A stretch of DNA of 64,000 nucleotides from Limnochorda sp. L945t (GTDB taxonomy: Bacteria; Bacillota; Limnochordia; Limnochordales; Geochordaceae). Position 1 is the stretch's first letter, and each line of letters starts with the position of its first letter. This document shows positions 46,708 to 54,781 of this stretch, one piece after another. Below the pieces are notes generated by a model. It had not been told where the DNA came from. It saw nothing but the letters and a program-made list of their open reading frames with translations, and did not search any database. A program made the translations under genes and the position numbers. The DNA lies in NCBI RefSeq assembly GCF_035593305.1, contig NZ_CP141615.1, forward strand, positions 1,178,001 to 1,242,000, given 5' to 3'.

Positions 46708-47715
46708 ATGGTGCATCCGTCCTACGCAGGGCATCCCTTGCTGGAACGAGTCGCCGAGGGCCGGCTGAGCCCGGCGAAAGCCCTCAGCCTGCTCTCTGCC
46801 GGCCAGGCTCCCCGGCTGCAGGCGGCCGGCGAGGCGGGCGCGGGCGCGCCCGCGGGGCCAGGGCCGGAGGGCAGCACGAGCCTGCGGGATCCGGACAGCC
46901 TCCAGCAGGTGATGGGCGAGCTGCACGCGCTCATCGGCCTGGAGCGGGTCAAGCGCACCATCGAGGAGCTGCGGGCGTACGTCGAGATCCGGCAGCGCCG
47001 GTCGAGCGTGGGCCTGGCGAGCGATCCCCTCGTCCTTCACATGGCGTTCATCGGCAATCCCGGCACGGGCAAGACGACCGTCGCGCGCCTGGTCGGGCGG
47101 ATGTTCAAGGCACTGGGAGTCCTTCCCAAGGGGCACACCGTGGAAGTCGAACGGGCGGACCTGGTGGGAGAGTTCGTGGGCCACACCGCCCAGCGCACCC
47201 GCGAGCAAATCCGCAAGGCCCTGGGCGGCGTCCTGTTCATCGACGAGGCGTACAGCCTGGCCCGGGGCGGTGACAAGGACTTCGGCAAGGAGGCCGTCGA
47301 CGCCCTGGTCAAGGCCATGGAGGACCACCGCCACGAGCTGGTCGTCGTCGTGGCAGGATACCGCACCGAGATGGAGACCTTCTTGCGGCTCAACCCGGGC
47401 TTGCGCTCCCGGGTGCCCATCGTCATCGACTTTCCCGACTACACCGGCCACGAGCTCCTGCAGATCGCCGATCAGATGCTGAAAGCCCGCCAGTACCGGC
47501 TCTCGCCCGAGGCTCGGGAGCGCCTGGCCGTGCTCTTGCTGGAAGAGCGCCTCAACGAACTGCAGCACTTCGGCAACGCCCGGCTCCTGCGCAACATCCT
47601 GGAGGCGGCCGTGCGGCGGCAGGCCGTGCGGCTGCAGGGCCGGTCCCACCTGACCGTGGACGACCTGATGCTGATCCGGGCCCAGGACATCCCGTTGGAG
47701 ATCCCGGTGGAGTAG
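46708..47715 (+). CDS. spoVK: AAA+ ATPase SpoVK (CbxX/CfxQ family)
   Basis: 335 aa. AAA+ module with Walker A IGNPGTGKTTVARL (about 115-128), Walker B GGVLFIDEAYSLARG (about 174-188), sensor and arginine-finger region NPGLRSRVPIVIDFPDY. The preceding ELHALIGLERVKRTIEEL is typical of SpoVK/CbxX. The N-terminal 65 residues are low-complexity. SpoVK acts late in sporulation in Bacillus; its client is unknown. ATG at 46708 with a poor ribosome site, just after miaA. Confidence 0.9.
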   Translation: MVHPSYAGHPLLERVAEGRLSPAKALSLLSAGQAPRLQAAGEAGAGAPAGPGPEGSTSLRDPDSLQQVMGELHALIGLERVKRTIEELRAYVEIRQRRSSVGLASDPLVLHMAFIGNPGTGKTTVARLVGRMFKALGVLPKGHTVEVERADLVGEFVGHTAQRTREQIRKALGGVLFIDEAYSLARGGDKDFGKEAVDALVKAMEDHRHELVVVVAGYRTEMETFLRLNPGLRSRVPIVIDFPDYTGHELLQIADQMLKARQYRLSPEARERLAVLLLEERLNELQHFGNARLLRNILEAAVRRQAVRLQGRSHLTVDDLMLIRAQDIPLEIPVE

Positions 47716-47736
47716 AAGGGTGGCCGGGGCGTCGCC

Positions 47737-48375
47737 ATGCCCGCGCAACCGTCCGCTGCCCCGGCCGTGGCGGCCGTCGTGGGGCGTCAGGGGGTCGGCA
47801 AGACGCTGTTCGTGCTCCGCTTCGCCCAGTGGTGCGGGATGAGCCGGCTGCTGGTCTCGAGCGGATCGCGAGCTTCCGGTGACGAGGCCTGGGTGGAGCT
47901 CGACCCTGCCGACGCCGTCTCCCGCCTGGTCGGCTCGCAGGGCCCGACGACCCGGCAGCTCCAGCACCTGGAGGTGCAGTGGCGCCACGCCAAGCGCTGG
48001 GTGCGGATCCGGCTGAGCGACACCGTGGGCCTGACGGACGGGATCCACCCGGATCCCCAGCTCCGCCAGGCGATGGCCGAGAGCCTCGGCGCCGTGCTCG
48101 AAAGCCCGGTCGTGCTGCACGTGCTGGACGGGGCCGAAGTGGCCAGGCGCCCCCAGCGGCTGCTGGACGAGGATGACATGGACTTCCAGCTCGCCCGGTA
48201 CGGGGAACGGCGCCGGGGCTACGCGGTCATCGTCAACAAGCTCGACCTGCCCGGCGGCAAGCGGGGCCTCGACGCCGTACGGCAGGCGTGGCCTCGCCGG
48301 ATCGTACTGGGAACGTCCGCTGTGGAAGGCTGGGGTTTTGCCCGTGTTCGCCGCTTCGTGGAACGCTTCGTGTGA
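47737..48375 (+). CDS. Uncharacterised P-loop GTPase
   Basis: 212 aa. G1/P-loop VVGRQGVGKTLF (about 15-26), a G3-like SDTVGL and G4 NKLD (VIVNKLDLPGG) make it a TRAFAC-type GTPase; no known named family is recognised. It lacks accessory domains. Position directly after spoVK and before a membrane protein suggests a sporulation-linked or envelope-linked pair. ATG with a G-rich stretch upstream. Confidence 0.65.
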   Translation: MPAQPSAAPAVAAVVGRQGVGKTLFVLRFAQWCGMSRLLVSSGSRASGDEAWVELDPADAVSRLVGSQGPTTRQLQHLEVQWRHAKRWVRIRLSDTVGLTDGIHPDPQLRQAMAESLGAVLESPVVLHVLDGAEVARRPQRLLDEDDMDFQLARYGERRRGYAVIVNKLDLPGGKRGLDAVRQAWPRRIVLGTSAVEGWGFARVRRFVERFV

Positions 48376-48400
48376 GACGGCGGCCCCGCCCGCTACCTGC

Positions 48401-48958
48401 GTGGCCGCTGCCGCGGCGGCCGTCTGGCTGGCCGGCGTGGCGATCAAACTGGTGGACGGCGTCGTGGACCAGGAGCCGGGGTACGACCCCGCGGCTTGCA
48501 TCACGTACGCGGTACTGGCCACGGCGGCAGCGGTCCTGCTGCAGGCTTCGTGGGCGGGCTCGCTCCTCGTCGCCGCGTGGAGCGCGGGGATGGCCGGGAG
48601 GGCCTACCGGCAGGCCTGGCCCGAGGTGGCCGCAGTGGTGGCGGCGACGGGATGGCTGGCCGGGTGGCAAGCCCTTGCCGGCGCGACGGTGGCGATCCTG
48701 GCCGTGCAGGCGCTCGACCATTGGGTGGACGGGGAACGCTGGCCGCTGGCGGGCCCGGGGCCCCTGCGCGGGGCGTGGCTCGCCGCGGGCGTGGCGCTGG
48801 CCGTCGCCGGCGCCCTCGTCGACCCGCTCGAGACCGGCCTGGTGTTGGTGATGACGCCGCCGGCGGAAGCGATGGCCCGCCGTCTGGGCCGGCGGGCGGC
48901 GGGCGGTCCCGGAGCGGGCGAGGAGGGGCAACCGGGATGGAGCTCGCCGCCCTGGTAG
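48401..48958 (+). CDS. Small multi-pass membrane protein, unknown
   Basis: About 185 aa with roughly five or six hydrophobic segments (CITYAVLATAAAVLLQASWA, SLLVAAWSAGMAGRAYR, VVAATGWLAGWQALAGATVA, AAGVALAVAGALVDPLETGL). No catalytic motif. Starts soon after the GTPase gene; the start is uncertain between GTG 48401 and GTG 48344. The C-terminus is a Gly-rich soluble tail. Codon-position GC pattern looks coding, and there is no competing gene in the region. Confidence 0.55.
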   Translation: MAAAAAAVWLAGVAIKLVDGVVDQEPGYDPAACITYAVLATAAAVLLQASWAGSLLVAAWSAGMAGRAYRQAWPEVAAVVAATGWLAGWQALAGATVAILAVQALDHWVDGERWPLAGPGPLRGAWLAAGVALAVAGALVDPLETGLVLVMTPPAEAMARRLGRRAAGGPGAGEEGQPGWSSPPW

Positions 48959-49119
48959 CAGCGGCGATGGCAGGCCTCGCCGGGGGCCTCGGAGCCGGCT
49001 GGCACGCCGGGAGGCGCTGGGGTCGCGAGGAAGGAAAGGCCCTCGGCGCGCTGGAACTTCACCGCCGTGCCTTGCGAAACGGCCGTTGCCCCATCTGCGG
49101 AGCCCGAGGAGGGGGAGCC

Positions 49120-50010
49120 GTGAGGGAGCCGGGCCTGAGCGTGGTCAAAATGCACGGCCTCGGCAACGCGTACGTTTACGTCGACCTGGCGGCGGGCGAC
49201 GTCGCCCTGCCGGAAGGGGTGACCTGGCCCTCCCTGGCGCGGGCGGTGGCCGACCCGCACCTGGGCATCGGGAGCGATGGGCTCATCCTCATGGCGAGGG
49301 GCCGCGCCGCTCCTGCGGCCATGCGGATCTTCAACGCCGACGGCAGCGAGGGTGAGATGTGCGGCAACGGGATCCGCGCCGTGGCGATGTGGATGCACCA
49401 GCGCCACGGCTTGCCCCGGCACTTCGACGTGGAGACCCTCGCGGGCTTGCGCAGCGTGGAGATCCTGGAGTCGCCCTCCTTCGGCAGGGCGCGGGTGCGG
49501 GTCGACATGGGGGCCCCTCACGAGGTGGGGCCCGCGGGCAGCGCCCTGGGGGACTCCGTCTCGCTGGAGGTCCGGGGAGAGCGCCTGGAGGTGTGGCCCA
49601 TCTCGGTGGGCAATCCCCACGCCGTGCTCTTCGTGGAGGACGTCGACCGGGCGCCGGTACGGGAGGTGGGCCCTCTCATCGAGCGCCACGAGCGCTTCCC
49701 CGGGCGGGTCAACGTGGAGTTCGTCCAGGTGGTGGAGCCGGGGAGGCTGAAGATGCGCGTCTGGGAGCGGGGCTCCGGCGAGACCATGGCGTGCGGCACG
49801 GGCGCCTGCGCCTGCGTGGTCGCGGCGGCCGCCACGGGGCGTGCCGGCCGGCGGGCAGAGGTGGAGCTGCCCGGGGGCCGGCTGGAGGTGGAGTGGGACG
49901 AGCCCGACCCAGGGCACCCTTTGGGCCGGATCCGGATGACGGGCCCCGCCCGGTTGGTCATGGAGGCAACGCTCCCGTGGGACTGGGTGAAGGAGGCGTC
50001 GGCCCGGTGA
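49120..50010 (+). CDS. dapF: Diaminopimelate epimerase
   Basis: Converts LL- to meso-diaminopimelate for peptidoglycan and lysine. Catalytic cysteines C81 (GSEGEMCGNGIRA) and C225 (ETMACGTGACA) are both present; VVKMHGLGNAYVYVD is the family start. GTG at 49120 follows GAGGAGG with about seven bases' spacing, giving 296 aa. The frame stays open upstream to 48937 (ATG) and would add a hydrophobic helix and a CPICG motif, discussed as a finding. Overlaps dapL by four bases. Confidence 0.95.
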   Translation: MREPGLSVVKMHGLGNAYVYVDLAAGDVALPEGVTWPSLARAVADPHLGIGSDGLILMARGRAAPAAMRIFNADGSEGEMCGNGIRAVAMWMHQRHGLPRHFDVETLAGLRSVEILESPSFGRARVRVDMGAPHEVGPAGSALGDSVSLEVRGERLEVWPISVGNPHAVLFVEDVDRAPVREVGPLIERHERFPGRVNVEFVQVVEPGRLKMRVWERGSGETMACGTGACACVVAAAATGRAGRRAEVELPGGRLEVEWDEPDPGHPLGRIRMTGPARLVMEATLPWDWVKEASAR

Positions 50011-51188
50011 AACTGGCTTCCAGGATGGATCGGCTACCCCCGTACCTTTTCGCGGAGATCGACCGCCGCATCGAGGAGGCGCGGGCGTCCGGCGTGGACG
50101 TCATCAGCCTCGGGATCGGCGACCCGGACCGGCCCACGCCGCCGGCCGTCGTGGAGGCCCTGGGGCGGGCGGCGCGGGAGCCCCGGCACCACCGCTACCC
50201 GCCCTACGCGGGGTTGAAAAGCTTCCGAGAGGCCGTGGCCCGGTGGTTCGCCCGGCGCTTCGGCGTGGAGCTCGATCCGGAGCGAGAAGTGCTGGTGCTC
50301 ATTGGTTCCAAGGAAGGGCTGGCCCACCTGGCGTGGGCGGTCATGGAGCCGGGGGCGGTGGCGCTGGTGCCGGACCCGGGCTATCCCGTCTACCAGAGCT
50401 CCGTGCTGCTGGCAGGAGGAGAGGTGTGGGCGCTTCCCCTGCGGGCGGAGGCCGGCTTCCTGCCGGACCTCGACGCCGTGCCGCAAGAGGTGCTGCGACG
50501 GGCGCGCCTTTTGTTCCTCAACTATCCCAACAACCCGACGGGAGCGACCGCCGACCTCGCTTTTTTCGAGCGGGTGGTGGAGTTCGCGAGGGCCCATGGC
50601 CTCTTGATCTGCCACGATGCTGCCTACAGCGAGATCACGTACGACGGCTACCGGGCCCCGAGCATCCTGCAGATTTCGGGCGCCAGGGACGTGGCCATCG
50701 AGCTCCACTCCCTCTCCAAGAGCTTCAACATGACCGGGTGGCGACTCGGCTGGGCGTGCGGTAGCCCCGAGGCGGTCGAGGCCCTGGGCCGGCTGAAGAC
50801 CAACCTGGACTCGGGCGTCTTCGGCGCCATCCAGGAGGCGGCCGTCGAGGCGCTGGACCATCACGGCGACTTCAGCGCCTCCATGTCCGCCCTCTACCGG
50901 GGCCGGCGCGATCGGGTCGTCGAAGCGTTGCGGCGCATGGGATGGCCCGTGAGGCCGCCGCTGGGGGCGATCTACCTCTGGATCCCCGTGCCCCCGGGAT
51001 GGGACTCGATCGGCTTCGCGGCGCGCCTGCTGGAGAGCGCAGGCGTGGTGGTGACCCCGGGGGTCGGGTACGGCCGGCAAGGGGAGGGATACGTCCGGAT
51101 CTCCCTCACCATTCCCGACGACCGGCTGGACGAGGCCATGCGACGCTGGGAGGCGAGTGGGCTCACGTTCCGGCCTCGTACGGCTTGA
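50007..51188 (+). CDS. dapL: LL-diaminopimelate aminotransferase
   Basis: PLP fold-type I aminotransferase converting tetrahydrodipicolinate directly to LL-DAP. Start KLASRMDRLPPYLFAEIDRR matches the DapL group; YPPYAGLKSFREAVARWFA, NYPNNPTGATADLAFFE and the Schiff-base lysine K238 in SLSKSFNMTGWRLGW follow. Immediately downstream of dapF, which acts on the product. 393 aa. GTG start in a GTGA overlap. Assignment to DapL rather than another class I aminotransferase relies on both N-terminus and neighbour. Confidence 0.87.
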   Translation: MKLASRMDRLPPYLFAEIDRRIEEARASGVDVISLGIGDPDRPTPPAVVEALGRAAREPRHHRYPPYAGLKSFREAVARWFARRFGVELDPEREVLVLIGSKEGLAHLAWAVMEPGAVALVPDPGYPVYQSSVLLAGGEVWALPLRAEAGFLPDLDAVPQEVLRRARLLFLNYPNNPTGATADLAFFERVVEFARAHGLLICHDAAYSEITYDGYRAPSILQISGARDVAIELHSLSKSFNMTGWRLGWACGSPEAVEALGRLKTNLDSGVFGAIQEAAVEALDHHGDFSASMSALYRGRRDRVVEALRRMGWPVRPPLGAIYLWIPVPPGWDSIGFAARLLESAGVVVTPGVGYGRQGEGYVRISLTIPDDRLDEAMRRWEASGLTFRPRTA

Positions 51189-51214
51189 CAGGGCCGCCGG
51201 GCCCTGGTTACAAT
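51185..51214 (+). promoter_or_regulatory. Strong sigma-A promoter for the trp operon
   Basis: Consensus TTGACA (51185-51190) and TACAAT (51209-51214), 18-base spacer, overlapping the dapL stop codon. Predicted transcription start near 51221, about 24 bases before the first GAG triplet of the leader. Confidence 0.85.
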
Positions 51215-51244
51215 GGCGGCAACGTTTCTGGTGCCCCAGGCCGC

Positions 51245-51303
51245 GAGACGAGACTGGACGAGATCAGGAGAGCGTGAGCGAGGTCGAGGCGAGCCGAGGT
51301 GAG
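51245..51303 (+). promoter_or_regulatory. Candidate TRAP-binding site in the trp leader
   Basis: Triplets begin at 51245, 51250, 51255, 51260, 51265, 51270, 51276, 51280, 51286, 51291, 51296 and 51301. Ten are GAG; 51255 is TGG and 51265 is CAG. Spacers are two or three bases, with one single-base exception at 51279. Bacillus TRAP binds 11 (G/U)AG triplets with two- or three-base spacers in its trp leader, at a similar distance from the start site. Triplets overlap sequences that pair downstream (51293-51301 and 51246-51252). Confidence 0.7.
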
Positions 51304-51306
51304 GGT

Positions 51307-51329
51307 CCTCCGGCGAGTTTCGCCGGAGG
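51307..51329 (+). promoter_or_regulatory. trp leader hairpin immediately after the triplets
   Basis: CCTCCGGCGA (51307-51316) and TCGCCGGAGG (51320-51329) form a perfect 10-bp stem with a 3-nt loop. GCCGAGG (51293-51299), inside the triplet array, can instead pair with 51307-51314 with one bulged C, so occupancy of the triplets would favour this hairpin. No U-run follows. Confidence 0.6.
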
Positions 51330-51340
51330 GTCGCAGTTGC

Positions 51341-51374
51341 GGCGCCTTCCCGAGGGCACCTCGTCTGTTGCGCC
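51341..51374 (+). promoter_or_regulatory. Second trp leader hairpin with alternative pairings
   Basis: GGCGC (51341-51345) pairs with GCGCC (51370-51374), enclosing CGAGG/CCTCG (51351-51355 with 51359-51363). The same 3' segment can pair with CGAGGTG (51295-51301) through 51357-51363, or with AGACGAG (51246-51252) through 51360-51366. Mutually exclusive folds of this kind are typical of attenuators; no poly-U is present. Confidence 0.45.
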
Positions 51375-51471
51375 GGCCTCCTCCCGGTGAGGTAGGTCAT
51401 CGGCGCGAGCCTGCTCGTGGGTCTTCTTGCTCGCCGGTCAGGCGCACCGCCCGGATGGGGGCTGGGGGCCT

Positions 51472-53067
51472 GTGCAACTTCATCCTGACCGCGGGCGTTT
51501 CGTCGAGCTCCTCGAGCGAACGGGCGCGGCCGTCCTGTGCGCGTCGTTCCTGACCGACACCCTCACGCCCCTCGTCGCGCTCAACCGCCTGGGACCCCAC
51601 CCGCTGGGCCGCTTCTTGCTGGAGAGCGCTGACCACGGCGGGCGTCTGGGCCGCTTCTCCTTCGTCGGCAGCGGAGGTGCGGCCCTGGTCGCCTTCGAGG
51701 AAGGCCTGGCGCGCGTCTACGAGGCGGGGGAGGGAGGGGCTCCCCTCGTGGAGACGGAGCGCCGCGCCGTGGCCGACCCGATCGCATACCTGCGCGACCG
51801 GTGGAGGGCTCTCGAGCTCCCCGAATCGGCCGTGCGAGAGCTCCTGGCGCCCCTTTTCCCTCACGCCGACGACGTTCCCCCTTTCGTCGGGGGTGCGGTG
51901 GGCTTCTTCGGATATGACCTGGTGCGCACCATCGAGCCTCTCGGCCCGGGACGCCCGGCCACCTTGCCGGGCTGGATGGGCGCCTACCTGCTTGCCGACG
52001 CCGTGGTGGTCTTCGACCACTTCCGGGGAACCGGGTACCTGCTGACGCTCGCCCGGCGCCGTCCCGGGGAGACGGCGCGACAGGCCCACGACCGGGCCGC
52101 CGGGCGCCTGCAGGCGGTGTGGGAACGTCTTGCCGTGCCGTCCGGCCGCGACCCCGGCCCGGCCTTTGCACAGGCCGGGGCCGCTCCCGGCGGACTCGAG
52201 GGCGGTACTGCGGGCCTGGAAGAGGAGGACCCTGCCTTCGAAGCGGCGGTCCGGCAAGCGCGCCGGCACATCGAGGCGGGGGACGTCTTCCAGGTCGTGC
52301 TCTCCCGGGAGGTGGTGGCGCCGTGCCGCCGGCCTCCCCTCGAGGTCTTCCGGCACCTGCGCGCCATCAACCCGTCGCCGTACATGTTCTACCTGGAGAT
52401 CCCCGACCCGCGGTCGGGCTCGCCGGGGCCGCTCCACCTCGTGGGAGCCTCCCCGGAGGTAATGGTCCGCTCCCAGCAGGAACGGGCCATGCTGCGGCCC
52501 ATCGCGGGGACCCGGCCTCGGGGCCGCGACGCCGCAGAACAGGCGCGCCTCGAATCGGAGCTGGCGAGCGACCCCAAGGAGCTCGCCGAACACATGATGC
52601 TCGTCGACCTCGGCCGCAACGACCTCGGCCGGGTCTGCCGGTACGGCACCGTGGAGGTGTCCCGTCTGCTCGAAATCGAGCGGTACTCTCACGTCACGCA
52701 CCTGGTCTCCCAGGTCCAGGGGGTGCTCCGTCCGGGGCAGGACGCGTTCGACCTGCTGCGAGCCACCTTCCCTGCGGGCACGGTGACGGGCGCCCCGAAG
52801 GTACGGGCCATGCAGGTCATCGACGCGCTGGAGGCGAGCGGCCGGGGGCCGTACGCCGGGACCGTGGGGTACTTCTCGGCGTCGGGCAACGCCGACCACT
52901 GCATCACCATCCGGACCCTGGCCATTTACGGAGAGCGGGCGGTGGTGAGGGCCGGAGCCGGGATCGTGGCCGATTCCGACCCGCGCCGGGAGCTCCGGGA
53001 GACCCAACACAAGGCGAGGGCCATGCTCTCGGCGCTGGCCGCCACGGGGGAGGTGCACGCCGGGTGA
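51472..53067 (+). CDS. trpE: Anthranilate synthase component I
   Basis: Makes anthranilate from chorismate with TrpG-supplied ammonia. The chorismate-binding core is clear: RRHIEAGDVFQVVLSREVVA, PYMFYLEIPDP, PIAGTRPRGRDAAEQARLES, VDLGRNDLGRVCRYG and GTVTGAPKVRAMQVIDALE. The N-terminal regulatory half (LLESADHGGRLGRFSFVG) fits tryptophan feedback binding. 531 aa from GTG at 51472 with G-runs upstream; TTG at 51427 would add 15 residues. First gene of trpEGDCFBA, about 250 bases after the transcription start. Confidence 0.96.
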   Translation: MQLHPDRGRFVELLERTGAAVLCASFLTDTLTPLVALNRLGPHPLGRFLLESADHGGRLGRFSFVGSGGAALVAFEEGLARVYEAGEGGAPLVETERRAVADPIAYLRDRWRALELPESAVRELLAPLFPHADDVPPFVGGAVGFFGYDLVRTIEPLGPGRPATLPGWMGAYLLADAVVVFDHFRGTGYLLTLARRRPGETARQAHDRAAGRLQAVWERLAVPSGRDPGPAFAQAGAAPGGLEGGTAGLEEEDPAFEAAVRQARRHIEAGDVFQVVLSREVVAPCRRPPLEVFRHLRAINPSPYMFYLEIPDPRSGSPGPLHLVGASPEVMVRSQQERAMLRPIAGTRPRGRDAAEQARLESELASDPKELAEHMMLVDLGRNDLGRVCRYGTVEVSRLLEIERYSHVTHLVSQVQGVLRPGQDAFDLLRATFPAGTVTGAPKVRAMQVIDALEASGRGPYAGTVGYFSASGNADHCITIRTLAIYGERAVVRAGAGIVADSDPRRELRETQHKARAMLSALAATGEVHAG

Positions 53068-53720
53068 TAGCGGCGCAGGAGGACCACGCTGCCATCGAGC
53101 GAGAAGCGCCCGTGCCCCCGGGGCCGGTGGTGGTCATCGACAACTACGACTCGTTCGTCTACAACCTCGCGCACTACCTGGGGGAGATGGGCGCCGAGGT
53201 GCAGGTGATCCGCAACGACCGGGCGACGGTGGACGAGGTGCTGGCCATGCACCCGGCGGCCATCGTCATCTCGCCGGGGCCCGGCCGCCCGGAAGAGGCC
53301 GGCATCTCCGTGGAGCTCGTCCGGCGCTCCGGTGGCGTTCCCCTGCTCGGGGTCTGCCTCGGCCACCAGGCCATCGGGGCGGCCTTCGGAGGCCGCATCA
53401 TCCGGGCCGACCGGCTGCTCCACGGCAAGGCCAGCCCGATCCTTCACGACGGCCGCACCATCTACCGGGGGATCCCGAGCCCCTTCGAGGCCGGGCGATA
53501 CCACTCCCTCTGCATCGCCCGGGAGCCGCTGCCCCCCGAGCTCGAGGTCTCGGCCGTGGACGAGACCGGCTGCATCATGGGCGTACGGCACCGCACGCTT
53601 CCCATCGAGGGCGTGCAGTTCCACCCCGAGTCGATTCTCACCCGAACTTACGGGCGACGGATCCTGGTCAACTTCCTGGCCGAGGCCGCAGGCCGGGCCA
53701 GGGCAGAGAGGAGGGCATGA
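53064..53720 (+). CDS. trpG: Anthranilate synthase component II (glutamine amidotransferase)
   Basis: Class I glutaminase delivering ammonia to TrpE. VVVIDNYDSFVYNLAHYLGE, PGPGRPEEAG, catalytic C98 in LLGVCLGHQAIGAAFGG and the His/Glu pair in EGVQFHPESILT. 218 aa with about 20 extra N-terminal residues. GTG start overlapping the trpE stop (GTGA). Located inside the trp operon, unlike Bacillus where trpG is in the folate operon. Confidence 0.95.
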   Translation: MIAAQEDHAAIEREAPVPPGPVVVIDNYDSFVYNLAHYLGEMGAEVQVIRNDRATVDEVLAMHPAAIVISPGPGRPEEAGISVELVRRSGGVPLLGVCLGHQAIGAAFGGRIIRADRLLHGKASPILHDGRTIYRGIPSPFEAGRYHSLCIAREPLPPELEVSAVDETGCIMGVRHRTLPIEGVQFHPESILTRTYGRRILVNFLAEAAGRARAERRA

Positions 53721-54781
53721 GCTCGATGGAGGCTTTCGAGCCGTTTCCGATCCAGCGGGCCATCGAGATACTGGCGCAGGGGCGCTCCCTCACCCGTTCG
53801 CAGGCCGAGTCGGTCATGACGGCCATCATGCGGGGGGAGGCGACCCCTGCCCAGATCGCCGGCTTCGCGGTGGCCCTGCGCATGAAGGGCGAGACGGTCG
53901 ACGAGGTGGCGGGGCTGGCGCAGGCCATGCGCCGGCATGCGCTCAAGGTTACGCCGCCGCCGGGCCGCAAGGTCGTCGACACCTGCGGTACCGGCGGGGA
54001 TCGGCTCCACTCCATCAACGTCTCGACGGCCGCAGCCTTCGTGGTGGCCGGCGCCGGGCTCACCGTGGCCAAACACGGCAACCGCTCCGTGTCGAGCAAG
54101 GCCGGTAGCGCCGACGTGCTCGAGGCTCTGGGGGTGGCCATCGACCTCGATCCCCAAGCGGTGAGCCGCTGCCTGGAGGAGGTGGGGCTCGCCTTCCTGT
54201 TCGCTCCCGTCTTCCACCCGGCGATGCGACATGCCGCCGGCCCCCGCCGGGAACTCGAAATCCGCACCGTCTTCAACATCCTCGGCCCCCTCACCAACCC
54301 GGCTGACGCCCCCTACCAGCTGGTCGGCGTGTACGAGCCACGGCTCGTGCCCCTGGTCGCAGGAGCGCTGGCCAGCCTGGGCGCCCGGCGGGCCCTGGTG
54401 GTGCACGGGACGGACGGGATGGACGAGATCACCCTGAGCGGCCCGACGCTCGCCGCCCGGGTCGAGGACGGGGCCGTCGTCGAGCAACTGGTCATCGAGC
54501 CTGCGCAACTGGGCCTGACCCCCGCCGGGCCCGATGCCGTCCGCGGGGATGGCCCGGTGACCAACGCCCGGGTCGTCTCCGACGTCTTGTCGGGGAGGAT
54601 GCACGGCCCGGTGCGGGACGTGGTCGTGCTCAACGCGGGCGCCGCCATCTGGACCGCCGGTGAAGCGGCCTCCCTGGCCGAGGGGATGGAGGTGGCCCGG
54701 GACGTGTTGGACTCCGGGCGGGCCAGGGAGCGGCTGGAGGCGCTCGTCTCGTTCAGCCGGGAGGCGAAAGGAGCCGCATGA
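53717..54781 (+). CDS. trpD: Anthranilate phosphoribosyltransferase
   Basis: Transfers phosphoribosyl to anthranilate. Glycine motif KVVDTCGTGGDRLHSINVST, KHGNRSVSSKAGSADVLEAL and NILGPLTNPADAPYQLVGVY are canonical; VHGTDGMDEITLSG follows. 354 aa. ATG in an ATGA overlap with trpG. The PRPP and anthranilate-binding residues visible in these motifs are intact. Confidence 0.97.
   Translation: MSSMEAFEPFPIQRAIEILAQGRSLTRSQAESVMTAIMRGEATPAQIAGFAVALRMKGETVDEVAGLAQAMRRHALKVTPPPGRKVVDTCGTGGDRLHSINVSTAAAFVVAGAGLTVAKHGNRSVSSKAGSADVLEALGVAIDLDPQAVSRCLEEVGLAFLFAPVFHPAMRHAAGPRRELEIRTVFNILGPLTNPADAPYQLVGVYEPRLVPLVAGALASLGARRALVVHGTDGMDEITLSGPTLAARVEDGAVVEQLVIEPAQLGLTPAGPDAVRGDGPVTNARVVSDVLSGRMHGPVRDVVVLNAGAAIWTAGEAASLAEGMEVARDVLDSGRARERLEALVSFSREAKGAA

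Noticed and set aside
51221-51471. T-box riboswitch for tRNA-Trp in the trp leader
   Set aside because: There is no conserved T-box core (UGGNACC type) and no recognisable stem I; the near match GGGCACC at 51354-51360 lacks the U that pairs with the tRNA acceptor end. The periodic GAG triplets explain the leader better.
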